Shown one piece after another: positions 16,525-25,139 of a DNA stretch of 47,791 bases. The translations under genes and the position numbers were made by a program. The stretch covers positions 1 through 47,791 of the forward strand of contig NZ_CAJTSC010000028.1 of the NCBI RefSeq assembly GCF_910578895.1. The letters run 5' to 3'. Below the pieces are notes generated by a model. The model ran no database searches and was not told where the DNA came from. It saw nothing but the letters and a program-made list of their open reading frames with translations. Every line of letters starts with the position of its first letter. The first letter of the stretch is position 1. The stretch is from an uncultured Bacteroides sp. GTDB taxonomy: Bacteria > Bacteroidota > Bacteroidia > Bacteroidales > Bacteroidaceae.

Positions 16525-18153
16525 TCAAACTCTTTCAGCCCATATCGGAGAACTCCATGCCCATTGTCCGTCGCGCTGGCGCACGCGTACATAGTAATAG
16601 TCCGTATCGCGCTGAGGCTCTTTGTCTTCCATGTAGTGCTCTACGGTGAAGCAGCTTTCGGGCATGGCACGGTTAAAGAGAATGGCTTCGCTCAACCAGC
16701 CGATCATGAAGTGCGAGCGGGAACCTTCGAGCAGTTCGCCCAACGTGTGTTCGAACTTCTTGCCGTTGAAGTCTGCGGTCAGCACTCCGTCCTTCGGCAT
16801 TTCCAGGTCGAGGATGACTGCCTGCATGGCTGCGGTCGTGGTGTTCGGGTTCTTGCTGCTGTACAAATCCAGTTCCGTCTCTTTCTCGCCGACGGAGAGG
16901 ATGCGGTTGACATGCGTGTTGAACTCTGTTTCGCCCTCTTGCGGAGAAGTGAAAGCGGCGCCACGGAAACAGGGAGTCACGTTTATGATGCGTCCTTTGT
17001 TTACCGACAATTTGCCCTGCCAGTGCACATATCGTTCCTCGCGGTTCCAGCCGAAGTCCACTTTTACTTTGCAGCGGACGGTGTCGCCTTCCGGTGCCAC
17101 CGGAGTCAACGGACCGCTCATGCGTGCCAATATCTGTCCGTTCTTTACGATATCCACGTAATCGATGCAGCTTTCGCCGGTTACGTTCAGGTAGATGCGG
17201 CGACTGTTGCCACGAACCACATCGCCCATGAAAGCATCGTTCAGGCGGAAGTCGATGATTATCTTGTCACCGGTGGCGGCGCATACATGGCGGGTGCGCA
17301 TGGCTTCCCAGATGGCGTCACGCGTCAATGACGGAGCCAATACACCGATACGGCCGTCGCCGTAGCTGCCCGGATATCCGGAGTGCTGGTCGGTGGATGC
17401 CATGATACCGAATTTGTGTCCCTGGTCCAGACCGTACTGAATGGTGCCTTCCCATTGGCGGGGACCCATATCGTGCAGGTACGGATAGTCGCCCTGGTCG
17501 CTTTCCGCCAGACCGTGGCGGGAGTACATCTCTACGAACGGAGTGACGTCGCCTTCGGTGAAGCAATTCCAGTTGTAGCCGCGATAACCGCCCTGGTAAC
17601 CCATGTGGTGCGGAGTGACGAATACTTTGTGTCCTTTGGCTTTCTCTTTCCAGTCTTCGATGGAAGTGCATTCCACGAGCGGCGCATCAAGGTCGTAGTT
17701 CAGTGCCACGTGGTCGCCATGCTCCATGCTGTGTGCCTCATATCCCACGAAGGTAAGGAACTCGCCCTCCTTGTTGTACTCGTTGGTCATCTTCACATAC
17801 TTCTCATAACCGCCTTCGCGCAGGCGCTTGAAGGCTCCCGTATGATAGTCGATTACCCATTTCAGGCGCGGGTCGTCCGCACCCGGAATGTCCGGCCACA
17901 TGGCATGGGGAGTTACGCTGACAAAGTCCAGCTGTCCTTTGGCTGCCTCGAAGGCATCGCGCATGTCGCCGTGTCCGTAAGTGATGTTGCAGTGGTTATG
18001 TAAGTCGCCCCAGAATACTTTGAGGTTACTTGCCGACGGCATAATCTTTTTGGCTTCTTTGCTTCCTGCTACGCATGAGCCGAGCAGGCTTCCCGAAGCT
18101 GCCAGTCCGAGAAAAGACCAGCCTGTGTTTTTTAGAAAACTTCTTCTGTCCAT
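16525..18153 (-). CDS. DUF3604 lipoprotein with a PHP-like metal site and Tat signal
   Basis: A 542-aa protein beginning MDRRSFLKNTG, a twin-arginine motif, followed by a lipobox (SLLGSC near residue 26). It would therefore be exported folded and lipid-anchored. The N-terminal domain carries WGDLHNHCNI (near residue 50) and VSVTPHAMWP, the His-rich metal ligands of PHP-type hydrolases; later HHMGYQGGYRG and STDQHSGYPG add ligands. This matches DUF3604, whose activity I do not know. Its place between the sulfatase and the ROK kinase, with 5-19 bp gaps, ties it to the PUL. A metal-dependent hydrolase acting on sulfated oligosaccharides is a guess. Confidence 0.8.
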   Translation of the reverse strand: MDRRSFLKNTGWSFLGLAASGSLLGSCVAGSKEAKKIMPSASNLKVFWGDLHNHCNITYGHGDMRDAFEAAKGQLDFVSVTPHAMWPDIPGADDPRLKWVIDYHTGAFKRLREGGYEKYVKMTNEYNKEGEFLTFVGYEAHSMEHGDHVALNYDLDAPLVECTSIEDWKEKAKGHKVFVTPHHMGYQGGYRGYNWNCFTEGDVTPFVEMYSRHGLAESDQGDYPYLHDMGPRQWEGTIQYGLDQGHKFGIMASTDQHSGYPGSYGDGRIGVLAPSLTRDAIWEAMRTRHVCAATGDKIIIDFRLNDAFMGDVVRGNSRRIYLNVTGESCIDYVDIVKNGQILARMSGPLTPVAPEGDTVRCKVKVDFGWNREERYVHWQGKLSVNKGRIINVTPCFRGAAFTSPQEGETEFNTHVNRILSVGEKETELDLYSSKNPNTTTAAMQAVILDLEMPKDGVLTADFNGKKFEHTLGELLEGSRSHFMIGWLSEAILFNRAMPESCFTVEHYMEDKEPQRDTDYYYVRVRQRDGQWAWSSPIWAERV

Positions 18154-18172
18154 GATAATATATTTAATGGTT

Positions 18173-19783
18173 TTATCTGTCTTTCATCAATCTTCTGTCG
18201 CCTTTGAAAAGTTCTTTTACTTTTTCATCGGGGTCATAGTCTTTATATTGTTTCTGAGTCTCTTGCAGCAGTTGCATCAACTCATTCCGTTTTTCGGCAT
18301 ATTCCGGTTTGTCGAACACGTTGTTCATTTCGCGCGGGTCGGCTTTCATGTCATACATTTCCCATTCGTCGATGTCGTTGTAGAAGTGTATCAGTTTGAA
18401 GTCTTGCGTGCGGATGCCGTAGTGGCGCTTCACCGAGTGCTCTGCCGGATATTCATAATAGTGATAGTAGGCAGCCTTACGCCAATCGGCGGGCGTGTTG
18501 CCTTCATTCTCCAATACGGTTTTCAGGGAAGTGCCCTGGATGTCTTCGGGGATGTCCACACCGGCAAAATCAAGGAAAGTGGGAGCGAAGTCCACATTCA
18601 TGCAGATGGCATTGCTTGTGCTGCCCGCCTTGATGGCTTTGGGGTAGCGGATGATAAGCGGCATGCGCTGGCACTCTTCGTACATGAAACGTTTGTCGAA
18701 CCAACCGTGCTCGCCGAGGAAGAATCCCTGGTCGGAAGTGTAGACAATGATTGTGTTGTCCAGTTCGCCGTTTTTCTCCAGGTAGTTCAGCAGGCGGCCG
18801 ATATTCTCGTCTACGGACAATACGGTAGCCAAGTAGTCGCGCATGTATTGCTGGTATTTCCAGCTGATCAACGCTTTGCCTTTCAGGTCGCCCTTGCGAT
18901 ATTCGGCAATGCGTTGTGCGTACACTGAATCCCATTTGTCCTGTACATCGGCAGGCATACGTTTGTACACGCTGTAGAGGCGGTTGGTGGTATCTTTCAG
19001 CATCTCTTCGCGGGTCAGCAGTTTCAAGTCCCAGTCGTTGGTCAGGGTATGTTCGATGGACATATCCTGTTCGTGGGCGGCCCTGCCGCGTCTTTCGTAG
19101 TCGTCAAACAGATTGGGGGGCTCCGGAAATGTGGTATTGTTGAATATGCCCAAATGGCGCGGAGCCGGCATCCAGTTGCGGTGCGGGGCTTTCTGGTGAT
19201 ACATCATGCAGAACGGCTTGCTCTTGTCCCTGCCTTCCAGGAATTTGATAGCCTTGTCTGTGATGATGTCTGTGGCATAGCCTTTCTCCACGATATGCTT
19301 GCCGTCTTCCCAGAAATCGGGGTCGTAATAATCTCCCTGTTCATGCTGTCCGCTAAGAATGCTCCAGTAGTCGAAACCCTGCGGTTCGCTGATAAGGTGC
19401 CACTTGCCAATCATGGCAGTCTGGTAGCCTGCTTGTTGGAGCAACTTGGGGAATGTCTGCTGGTCGCCGTTGAATGTGCTTGCATTGTCCGTAAAGCCGT
19501 TTTCGTGGCTGAACTTGCCGGTGAGGATACATGCACGCGACGGTCCCGAAAGCGCATTGACGGCATAGCAGTTGTCCATGCGGATGCCTTCACCGGCTAT
19601 ACGGTCCATATTGGGAGTTTGCAGGAGATTGCCACCGTAGCAAGACATGGCTTGTGTAGTATGGTCGTCCGTCATCATGAAGATAATGTTCGGACGCCTG
19701 GACTCTTCTTTTTGCTGCCCGGCGCAAGAGGCAAGGCTTAACGTAGCTAACGGAAGAAGCAGATTAGGAAGATTATTTTTCAT
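18173..19783 (-). CDS. Ser-type sulfatase, probable heparan N-acetylglucosamine-6-O-sulfatase
   Basis: A 536-aa lipoprotein (lipobox LSLASCAG). The S1 sulfatase core is complete: metal ligands in IIFMMTDDHT (near residue 35); the formylglycine site LSGPSRACILTGK with Ser79 in the (S/C)xPxR position; and TSDQGFFLGEHGWFDKRFMYEE. A serine at the modified position means maturation by a radical-SAM anaerobic sulfatase-maturating enzyme, not present in the window. By position it matches the 6-O-sulfatase of the B. thetaiotaomicron heparan sulfate locus as I remember it. It is the only sulfatase here, so 2-O- and N-desulfation must be done elsewhere or by other proteins. Confidence 0.85.
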   Translation of the reverse strand: MKNNLPNLLLPLATLSLASCAGQQKEESRRPNIIFMMTDDHTTQAMSCYGGNLLQTPNMDRIAGEGIRMDNCYAVNALSGPSRACILTGKFSHENGFTDNASTFNGDQQTFPKLLQQAGYQTAMIGKWHLISEPQGFDYWSILSGQHEQGDYYDPDFWEDGKHIVEKGYATDIITDKAIKFLEGRDKSKPFCMMYHQKAPHRNWMPAPRHLGIFNNTTFPEPPNLFDDYERRGRAAHEQDMSIEHTLTNDWDLKLLTREEMLKDTTNRLYSVYKRMPADVQDKWDSVYAQRIAEYRKGDLKGKALISWKYQQYMRDYLATVLSVDENIGRLLNYLEKNGELDNTIIVYTSDQGFFLGEHGWFDKRFMYEECQRMPLIIRYPKAIKAGSTSNAICMNVDFAPTFLDFAGVDIPEDIQGTSLKTVLENEGNTPADWRKAAYYHYYEYPAEHSVKRHYGIRTQDFKLIHFYNDIDEWEMYDMKADPREMNNVFDKPEYAEKRNELMQLLQETQKQYKDYDPDEKVKELFKGDRRLMKDR

Positions 19784-19820
19784 AATATATAAAATTTTTA
19801 GTAGAGGAGGTTACAAGAGA

Positions 19821-19860
19821 CGGGTTGACAAGGGGAATACCTTGTAGGCTTGTCAACCCG
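19821..19860. promoter_or_regulatory. Intercistronic hairpin between PL12 and sulfatase genes
   Basis: CGGGTTGACAAG (19821-19832) pairs perfectly with CTTGTCAACCCG (19849-19860). A competing stem ACAAGG (19828-19833) / CCTTGT (19840-19845) shares bases with it. There is no U-tract, so processing, mRNA stability or partial read-through control is likelier than full termination. Confidence 0.6.
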
Positions 19861-19878
19861 CCAACTTGTTTGCTGCAT

Positions 19879-21879
19879 TTATAATTTATAATTCAAAGAC
19901 TGTTTCTTGCCATTTACTTTCACTTCCACTTCCAGTCCGTTTTCATTGAATGCTTTGTTCTTGAACTTGGCAGATAGCTGGGGGGCATCCGCACTGTTCT
20001 TTATCGGACAGATAACAGTGATGTAGCGTACGGCATCTTCGCTCTCTTTCTTTGCATTGAAAGAGACGTTCATGCGGTTATAGCGCTTGCGGTAAGCGGT
20101 AGAGCACCAACCCGGTTCTTTTTTCATCGTCATGCCTTCCGGACCGAAGCATTGCAGCTTCATGTTGCTTCCCTCCTCAAACTGAGTGACGAAAGTCATG
20201 TCTTCGCGGCTGTTGGCGATTTTGCCTTTCGGCATCTGGTAGTGCAGGTTGACGGAACCCTTCTGGCTTCCTGTCATTTCGTCTACGATTACGAAATAGC
20301 TGTTGTCTACAAAGAATACGGAACGACGGTGCTTCAGGTTCTTGTAGCTCGGGTTTTCGGTAACCAATATCTGTACGTTGCCTTCCGGTTGCCACAGTCT
20401 GGTTACGGATTCCGTCTGGTCCAGATTCTTGTTGTTCAGCGTTACGGTGTTGTGCACGCAAGTCTGGCGGTGCCAGTTGCGTTGTTCCATTACTTCACCC
20501 TCGCCGGCATATACATACGAGCCGGAGTCGGGGAAGAGGTTCTTGCCGTTAAACCAGAGTTCGAACGTGCCGTTGTCCGGCTGGCAGTGCCAGAATGCTT
20601 TCGGACCTGCCTTCACAACCATTTGCATAGCATCCGTTCCCCAGGAGTTGCGGAACACGAAGAAGCCCGATTTCAGGAAACCTTTGGAGAGGTAGTCGGG
20701 CAATGCGCCTTCCTTGCCATCCGTTGCCAGGTACTTGATAAACTGGTTCTTCGGGAACATCTTGCTCCAGCTGCGGTAGTTCTTCAACATCTCTTTCTTG
20801 TCGGTGAGCTTGGCATCGCTGAAACACGGGTTGGTGTAGTCGGGGAAGGAAACATTGGCATAGAACACAATCATTTTCTCAATCGTATCCAGGTATTCCT
20901 GCGGGAACTCGTTGCGGAAACCGTTCAGGTCGGCAATGTTCAGGGCTTTGCAGAAGATGTTGATTGCCGCAAGGTGATAGTGCGGGTCGAGTTCGAATTG
21001 TCCGCCATCGTTGTACACCTGTACGTTGATTTCACGGTTCATGATGTCGATGCCGCTCTTTCTCCATGCCGCCGCCTCTTTGAATTCGGGGAAGAAGGCA
21101 CCGGCATAAATCATGCGTTGCGCTTCGAACAGCAGATGGTTGCCTTGCTTGGAATAGTTGCCCAAGATGTGGATGGCATGCTTGTGATAGTTCACAAGGA
21201 ACTCGGTCAGGAATTCCGGCGTGAAAGATGGAGACGACAGGAACAGCTGGAATTGCGAAGTCTGGTCCTGCAGGCGGTGGCTCACCTCCAGCGGGCGCCA
21301 TGCAAAGCGTGCATTCTCGGCATCCTCCTTCAACTGGCTGTTGCCGGTCATTTCATACTCTTGCTTGTCTACCTTTACCAACGGGTTCTTCTTGACCCAG
21401 TCGATATACTGCTTGGTCCATTCCGCGGCATATTTCTCGTCGCCGCTCACACGGTAAGCCTTACCCATGGGGGTAAACCATTTGTGGCGGTGCAGCTGCC
21501 AGCGCAGTTCGTTGTCTTTCACTGGCCAGTGCTTCCAGTTGATGTCCTCGCCATAGTTGAACGACGGTTGGTAACCCTTGTGCGCGAAGAATGTATGCTG
21601 CAAGGCTTCGTCCGCCATCTTCTGTTCGTCCTTGCCGATGGTCACCTTTTTTAGGTTGATGTCGGGAGTCTTCACATTGGTACGTGCGCGGTAGTAGTCG
21701 AGTAGTGCCTTGGCGGCATCGGCATCTTTACCCTGCTGATGCAAAGTCTTTACCTTCTCCAGCCCGGGATAATCCAGGTTGAGGAGCGTGAAAGCTTCGG
21801 TTTTCAACTCCTGGGCGTTTGCTTTTCCGACGAAGCAGGCAAGCGCCAGCAGGATGATATATCTGAAACTCTTATTCAT
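19879..21879 (-). CDS. PL12 heparan-sulfate lyase (heparinase III type), periplasmic
   Basis: A 666-aa protein with signal peptide MNKSFRYIILLALACFVGKANA and no lipobox, so probably periplasmic. The N-terminal (alpha/alpha) toroid carries LNLDYPGLEKVKTL, the duplicated-helix region INWKHWPVKDNELRWQLHRH and the catalytic-site sequences QGNHLLFEAQR and FELDPHYHLAA. The C-terminal beta domain has QPDNGTFELWFNGKNLFPD and RQTCVHNTVTL. It agrees closely with Pedobacter heparinus HepC as I remember it. Beta-elimination at low-sulfated GlcNAc-GlcA linkages gives delta-4,5-unsaturated products for GH88. The gap to GH88 is 29 bp. Confidence 0.9.
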   Translation of the reverse strand: MNKSFRYIILLALACFVGKANAQELKTEAFTLLNLDYPGLEKVKTLHQQGKDADAAKALLDYYRARTNVKTPDINLKKVTIGKDEQKMADEALQHTFFAHKGYQPSFNYGEDINWKHWPVKDNELRWQLHRHKWFTPMGKAYRVSGDEKYAAEWTKQYIDWVKKNPLVKVDKQEYEMTGNSQLKEDAENARFAWRPLEVSHRLQDQTSQFQLFLSSPSFTPEFLTEFLVNYHKHAIHILGNYSKQGNHLLFEAQRMIYAGAFFPEFKEAAAWRKSGIDIMNREINVQVYNDGGQFELDPHYHLAAINIFCKALNIADLNGFRNEFPQEYLDTIEKMIVFYANVSFPDYTNPCFSDAKLTDKKEMLKNYRSWSKMFPKNQFIKYLATDGKEGALPDYLSKGFLKSGFFVFRNSWGTDAMQMVVKAGPKAFWHCQPDNGTFELWFNGKNLFPDSGSYVYAGEGEVMEQRNWHRQTCVHNTVTLNNKNLDQTESVTRLWQPEGNVQILVTENPSYKNLKHRRSVFFVDNSYFVIVDEMTGSQKGSVNLHYQMPKGKIANSREDMTFVTQFEEGSNMKLQCFGPEGMTMKKEPGWCSTAYRKRYNRMNVSFNAKKESEDAVRYITVICPIKNSADAPQLSAKFKNKAFNENGLEVEVKVNGKKQSLNYKL

Positions 21880-21908
21880 AATGTTTTTCTATTTGCTGTT
21901 AGGGGATA

Positions 21909-23186
21909 TTAGAGGTTCTTGTAGCTGATACCTTTCAGGTCCATGAAGCGCTTCAAGCCTTCCATGTAGTAATAATCCGCATAGTTCAGCGGGGTATCTA
22001 TTTCCGAACCGTTAGGCAATGAACCGGTAGAGTGCATCAGTATAAAGCCCTGGTTTTCGCCCACCTTTGCCAGATAAGCGTCACCCGACAAGTTCTTCAG
22101 GATTTTCTCTGCATAGTCCAAATACTTCTTTCCGTCGGGCAGCATGGTGCTCAGTTCCACCAGTGCGGAAGCGGTTATGGCAGCGGCAGAAGCATCGCGC
22201 GGAGTCTCTTCGGCCACGGGAGCGTTGTAATCCCAGTAAGGAATGGCGTCGTCCGTCTTGACATGGTCCATAATCATGTCTGCCACTTTCACGGCAAAGT
22301 TCAGGAAAACAGTGTCTTGCGTTTCGCGGTAGCAGGAAGTATAGCCGTATACCGCCCATGCCTGTCCGCGTGCCCATGAAGAGTCGTCGTTCTTGCCCTG
22401 GAATGTCTGCTTCTTTTCTACCGTGCCGTCGTTGTTGTAGCTCACTACGTGCCAGCAGGTGTAGTCCGGACGGAAGTGGTTGTGCATGGTAGTCATGGCA
22501 TGCTTCACGGCAAGTTCCTTGTAAGCGTTGTTTCCGGTAGCTTTCGCCACGTTGAACAGCAGGTCCAGGTTCATCATGTTGTCAATGATGACGGGGAAGT
22601 TCCAGGTACCGAAGTCCCACGAACGGATAGCCGAGATAGAGTCGTTGAAGCGTCCGCACAGGTTGTCGGCAGTCTCTTGCATTACGGCGGCAATGGTGTC
22701 GTTAGGAGCCAGGCGTTTTGCATTGCCATAGCTGCAGTTCACCATGAAGCCCAAGTCGTGCGTGCCGGTATAGTAACGTACTGGGTTCAGCAGGTTGGTG
22801 TATTGAATGGCCCATGTTTTCAGCGTGTCGTTGCCTGTCAGTTCGTAGGCATACCATAAAGAACCCGGATAGAAACCGCTGGTCCAGTCGTAAACGCTGC
22901 ATAAGCGGCGGTTGCCCAACTGTTCGGCTGTGGGTTGTGCGCGCAGTGAATCTTTAAAGGTCGATGAGTCTCTTTCCAACTGGCGGCACAAGAAATCCAT
23001 ATCGTAGCCTGTGCGGATGGAGCGCGGCAACATATTGGTGGATGAGATTTCTTCTGCGGTCAGTTGCAGTTGTGCGGAAGCTACGTCCAGTCCTTTTTTA
23101 ATCCAGCTGTAGTCTTCTTTAGGTTGTGTTTGGCATGATGCGAACGTCAGTGCACCCAAAGCTAAGAGAACAAGGTTTTTCTTCAT
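21909..23186 (-). CDS. GH88 unsaturated glucuronyl hydrolase, lipoprotein
   Basis: A 425-aa (alpha/alpha)6-barrel protein with lipobox LTFASCQ. Family motifs include VYDWTSGFYPGSLWYAYELTG (shown here as VYDWTSGFYPG), the aspartates in FPVIIDNMMNLDLLF and DDSSWARGQAWAVYGY, and AAAITASALVELS. It hydrates the double bond of 4,5-unsaturated uronic acids left by the PL12, PL13 or PL6 lyases, releasing the uronate as a keto sugar. The gene has a candidate promoter of its own upstream and a hairpin separating it from susD. Confidence 0.9.
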   Translation of the reverse strand: MKKNLVLLALGALTFASCQTQPKEDYSWIKKGLDVASAQLQLTAEEISSTNMLPRSIRTGYDMDFLCRQLERDSSTFKDSLRAQPTAEQLGNRRLCSVYDWTSGFYPGSLWYAYELTGNDTLKTWAIQYTNLLNPVRYYTGTHDLGFMVNCSYGNAKRLAPNDTIAAVMQETADNLCGRFNDSISAIRSWDFGTWNFPVIIDNMMNLDLLFNVAKATGNNAYKELAVKHAMTTMHNHFRPDYTCWHVVSYNNDGTVEKKQTFQGKNDDSSWARGQAWAVYGYTSCYRETQDTVFLNFAVKVADMIMDHVKTDDAIPYWDYNAPVAEETPRDASAAAITASALVELSTMLPDGKKYLDYAEKILKNLSGDAYLAKVGENQGFILMHSTGSLPNGSEIDTPLNYADYYYMEGLKRFMDLKGISYKNL

Positions 23187-23235
23187 GTTATTTGTCTTTA
23201 AATGTGATTGATTTTAGTAGAGTTTGTAACGAAAG

Positions 23236-23243
23236 CAAAGCTA
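23236..23243 (-). promoter_or_regulatory. -7 box for the GH88-PL12-sulfatase part of the PUL
   Basis: CAAAGCTA on plus equals TAGCTTTG on minus, a full match to TAnnTTTG, 50 bp before the GH88 start. No -33 box is visible. It may give internal expression of the downstream enzymes. Confidence 0.45.
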
Positions 23244-23335
23244 ACGGATTTTTTATGGTTCTTATGATAAGAATGTTGAAAAGGCGATAAATCCGCGTCT
23301 TTTGAATGTCACTTTTGTTGAAAAGAGTTTAGATA

Positions 23336-23372
23336 TTCTCCAATACACCCCTTTCCGGGGCATATTGGAGAA
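23336..23372 (-). terminator. Hairpin after susD
   Basis: TTCTCCAATA (23336-23345) pairs with TATTGGAGAA (23363-23372), with an inner CCCC/GGGG stem. It starts 18 bp after the susD stop. No U-run follows, so it probably protects the mRNA 3' end or lowers read-through to GH88, as seen between susCD and downstream genes in other PULs. Confidence 0.6.
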
Positions 23373-23389
23373 ATATTCGGGGGGAAAAA

Positions 23390-25120
23390 TTACCACTTCG
23401 GGTTTTGTTTGAACTGGCTGCACAAGTCCATTTCGCGTTGCGGGATGGGCATCAGTTCGTGCTTGCCTTTTTCGGTGTAGTCGTATACTACATAGTTGGG
23501 TTTGGGAAGATCATTTGTCGGAATCCACCAGTCGACTAATTTGTCGTATGTTTCCTGAATGGTTTCATAGTAGATGCCCCAGCGCACCAGGTCAAGACGG
23601 CGATGTCCTTCGAAAGCAAGTTCATAGGCACGTTCTTTCTGGATGGCTTTCCGGAAATCGGTTTGGTCCATACCTTCCGGCAGCTGATAGTTTCCGGTAT
23701 TGCCGTATCCGCGTTTGCGGACCTTGTTGATGGCTGCGTAAGCGTCTGTAGTCGGACCGCCTTTCCATTCGTTCAAGGCTTCCGCATAGAGCAACAATAC
23801 ATCCGCATAGCGCAACACATACCAGTTGACAGTTGATTTGTCATTGTTGATGAAAGGAATATTTTCCATATATCTATCAATGTCCCACTTTGCCGGCGTG
23901 TATGTTTGTTTGGCTTTTTGAGATTTTTCAGGATCCAAGTCTTTGCTTAATGCGGTAGCTGCATTATCGGCTGGAATGCTGGCTGCCAAATAGAAGTCAC
24001 CTTTATAGACTATATTGTTTTTGTTGTCATTATGTCCATGCTTATAGTTGGCAATAGATATATTTTGGCGTCTGTCAGGGCTTATGCCGTTTTCCGGATT
24101 CGGCTCGGCATCAGTTCTCCAGTCAAGTACGAATGAATGTACAACCTGTACATTAGCTGCACAACTTCCGCTCTTACCGGCTTGAACTGTTGTTTTCACT
24201 CCGTTCCATTTACCGATACGCCCTACAGGGTCGCTACCGCCTGAATAAGTAGGAGAGTAGAATGATACTTCAATCAAACTTTCTTCCGGGTTCCAGATAC
24301 CGTTACAAGTGTTTCTCCATAATTGTGTGTAATCGTCCAATAAGTCGTGCTTGCCCGATTCCACCAAGATACGTGCGGTTTTTGCAGCGGCTTCCCACTT
24401 GCTGGCGTCTTGCAGAGGATAGCCCGCCCAAGTGGCGTACACTTTAGTGAGCAATCCCAAGGCTGCACCTTTGGAAAAACGGTAGGAGTTATCGCTACGG
24501 TAGTCCGGTTCTGTAGAATACGGCAGAATGTCGCAAGCATACAGCAGGTCTTCTTCAATAAACTTATATACATCCACCGGGTCTGCCTGTACAAAAGTAC
24601 TTGGATGTTGGTCGGACATCGCCGTGCTGGTCATCAACGGAATATTACCCCAACGACGCACCAACTCGAAGTAATACAATGCTCTCAGAGCTCTTGCTTC
24701 GGCTATGTATATAGTGGCAAGTCTCTTGTCTGCTTCATTATACGACTCCATTTTCACAGAAACACGTTCCAGAAAATCATTGGCATTATAGATGCCGGAA
24801 TAGAGTGAAGACCAGGAACTTTGTACCTCCGCCTGCGAAGTGGGGTAGGCATTGGTAGGAAGAATACGGAAATTCTCTGTACTGCTTCCTTCCACTTGTG
24901 AAAGGTCAGTACCCATGGAGAAATAGATGGAAAGGTTATAGCCATACATACCATCTTCTATGGTGGAGCGATACACACCGAGCAATACATCTTGTGCCTC
25001 TTTGGCATTATTCATGTATTTGTTCTTCTCTACTTCGGTGTTGCTTTCTTCTTCCAACGAACACGCGGCAGGAAGAAGGCATAAAGCTAAAATTCCTATA
25101 TAGTATATAAACTTTTTCAT
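23390..25120 (-). CDS. SusD-like outer-membrane glycan-binding lipoprotein
   Basis: A 576-aa protein with lipobox LLPAACS (near residue 20). The SusD layout is visible: N-terminal TPR helices (NAKEAQDVLLGVYRS, IAEARALRALYYFELVRRWGNIPLM in part: ARALRALYYFELVRRWG), then the C-terminal RagB/SusD signature VNWYVLRYADVLLLYAEALNE and ERAYELAFEGHRRLDLVRWG. It forms the lid over the SusC pore and captures heparin/heparan fragments. The 19-bp gap to susC supports a complex. The middle of the gene (about 23840-24340) is more AT-rich than its ends. Confidence 0.93.
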   Translation of the reverse strand: MKKFIYYIGILALCLLPAACSLEEESNTEVEKNKYMNNAKEAQDVLLGVYRSTIEDGMYGYNLSIYFSMGTDLSQVEGSSTENFRILPTNAYPTSQAEVQSSWSSLYSGIYNANDFLERVSVKMESYNEADKRLATIYIAEARALRALYYFELVRRWGNIPLMTSTAMSDQHPSTFVQADPVDVYKFIEEDLLYACDILPYSTEPDYRSDNSYRFSKGAALGLLTKVYATWAGYPLQDASKWEAAAKTARILVESGKHDLLDDYTQLWRNTCNGIWNPEESLIEVSFYSPTYSGGSDPVGRIGKWNGVKTTVQAGKSGSCAANVQVVHSFVLDWRTDAEPNPENGISPDRRQNISIANYKHGHNDNKNNIVYKGDFYLAASIPADNAATALSKDLDPEKSQKAKQTYTPAKWDIDRYMENIPFINNDKSTVNWYVLRYADVLLLYAEALNEWKGGPTTDAYAAINKVRKRGYGNTGNYQLPEGMDQTDFRKAIQKERAYELAFEGHRRLDLVRWGIYYETIQETYDKLVDWWIPTNDLPKPNYVVYDYTEKGKHELMPIPQREMDLCSQFKQNPKW

Positions 25121-25139
25121 GTTATCTTTATTTTATGAA

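Noticed and set aside
20152..21654. 500-codon open frame antisense to the PL12 gene
   Set aside because: The minus-strand frame carries all PL12 motifs; the antisense translation is His/Val-rich with no recognisable fold.
23308..23319. Third HTCS operator upstream of GH88
   Set aside because: A single half-site with three mismatches and no partner at 21 bp.
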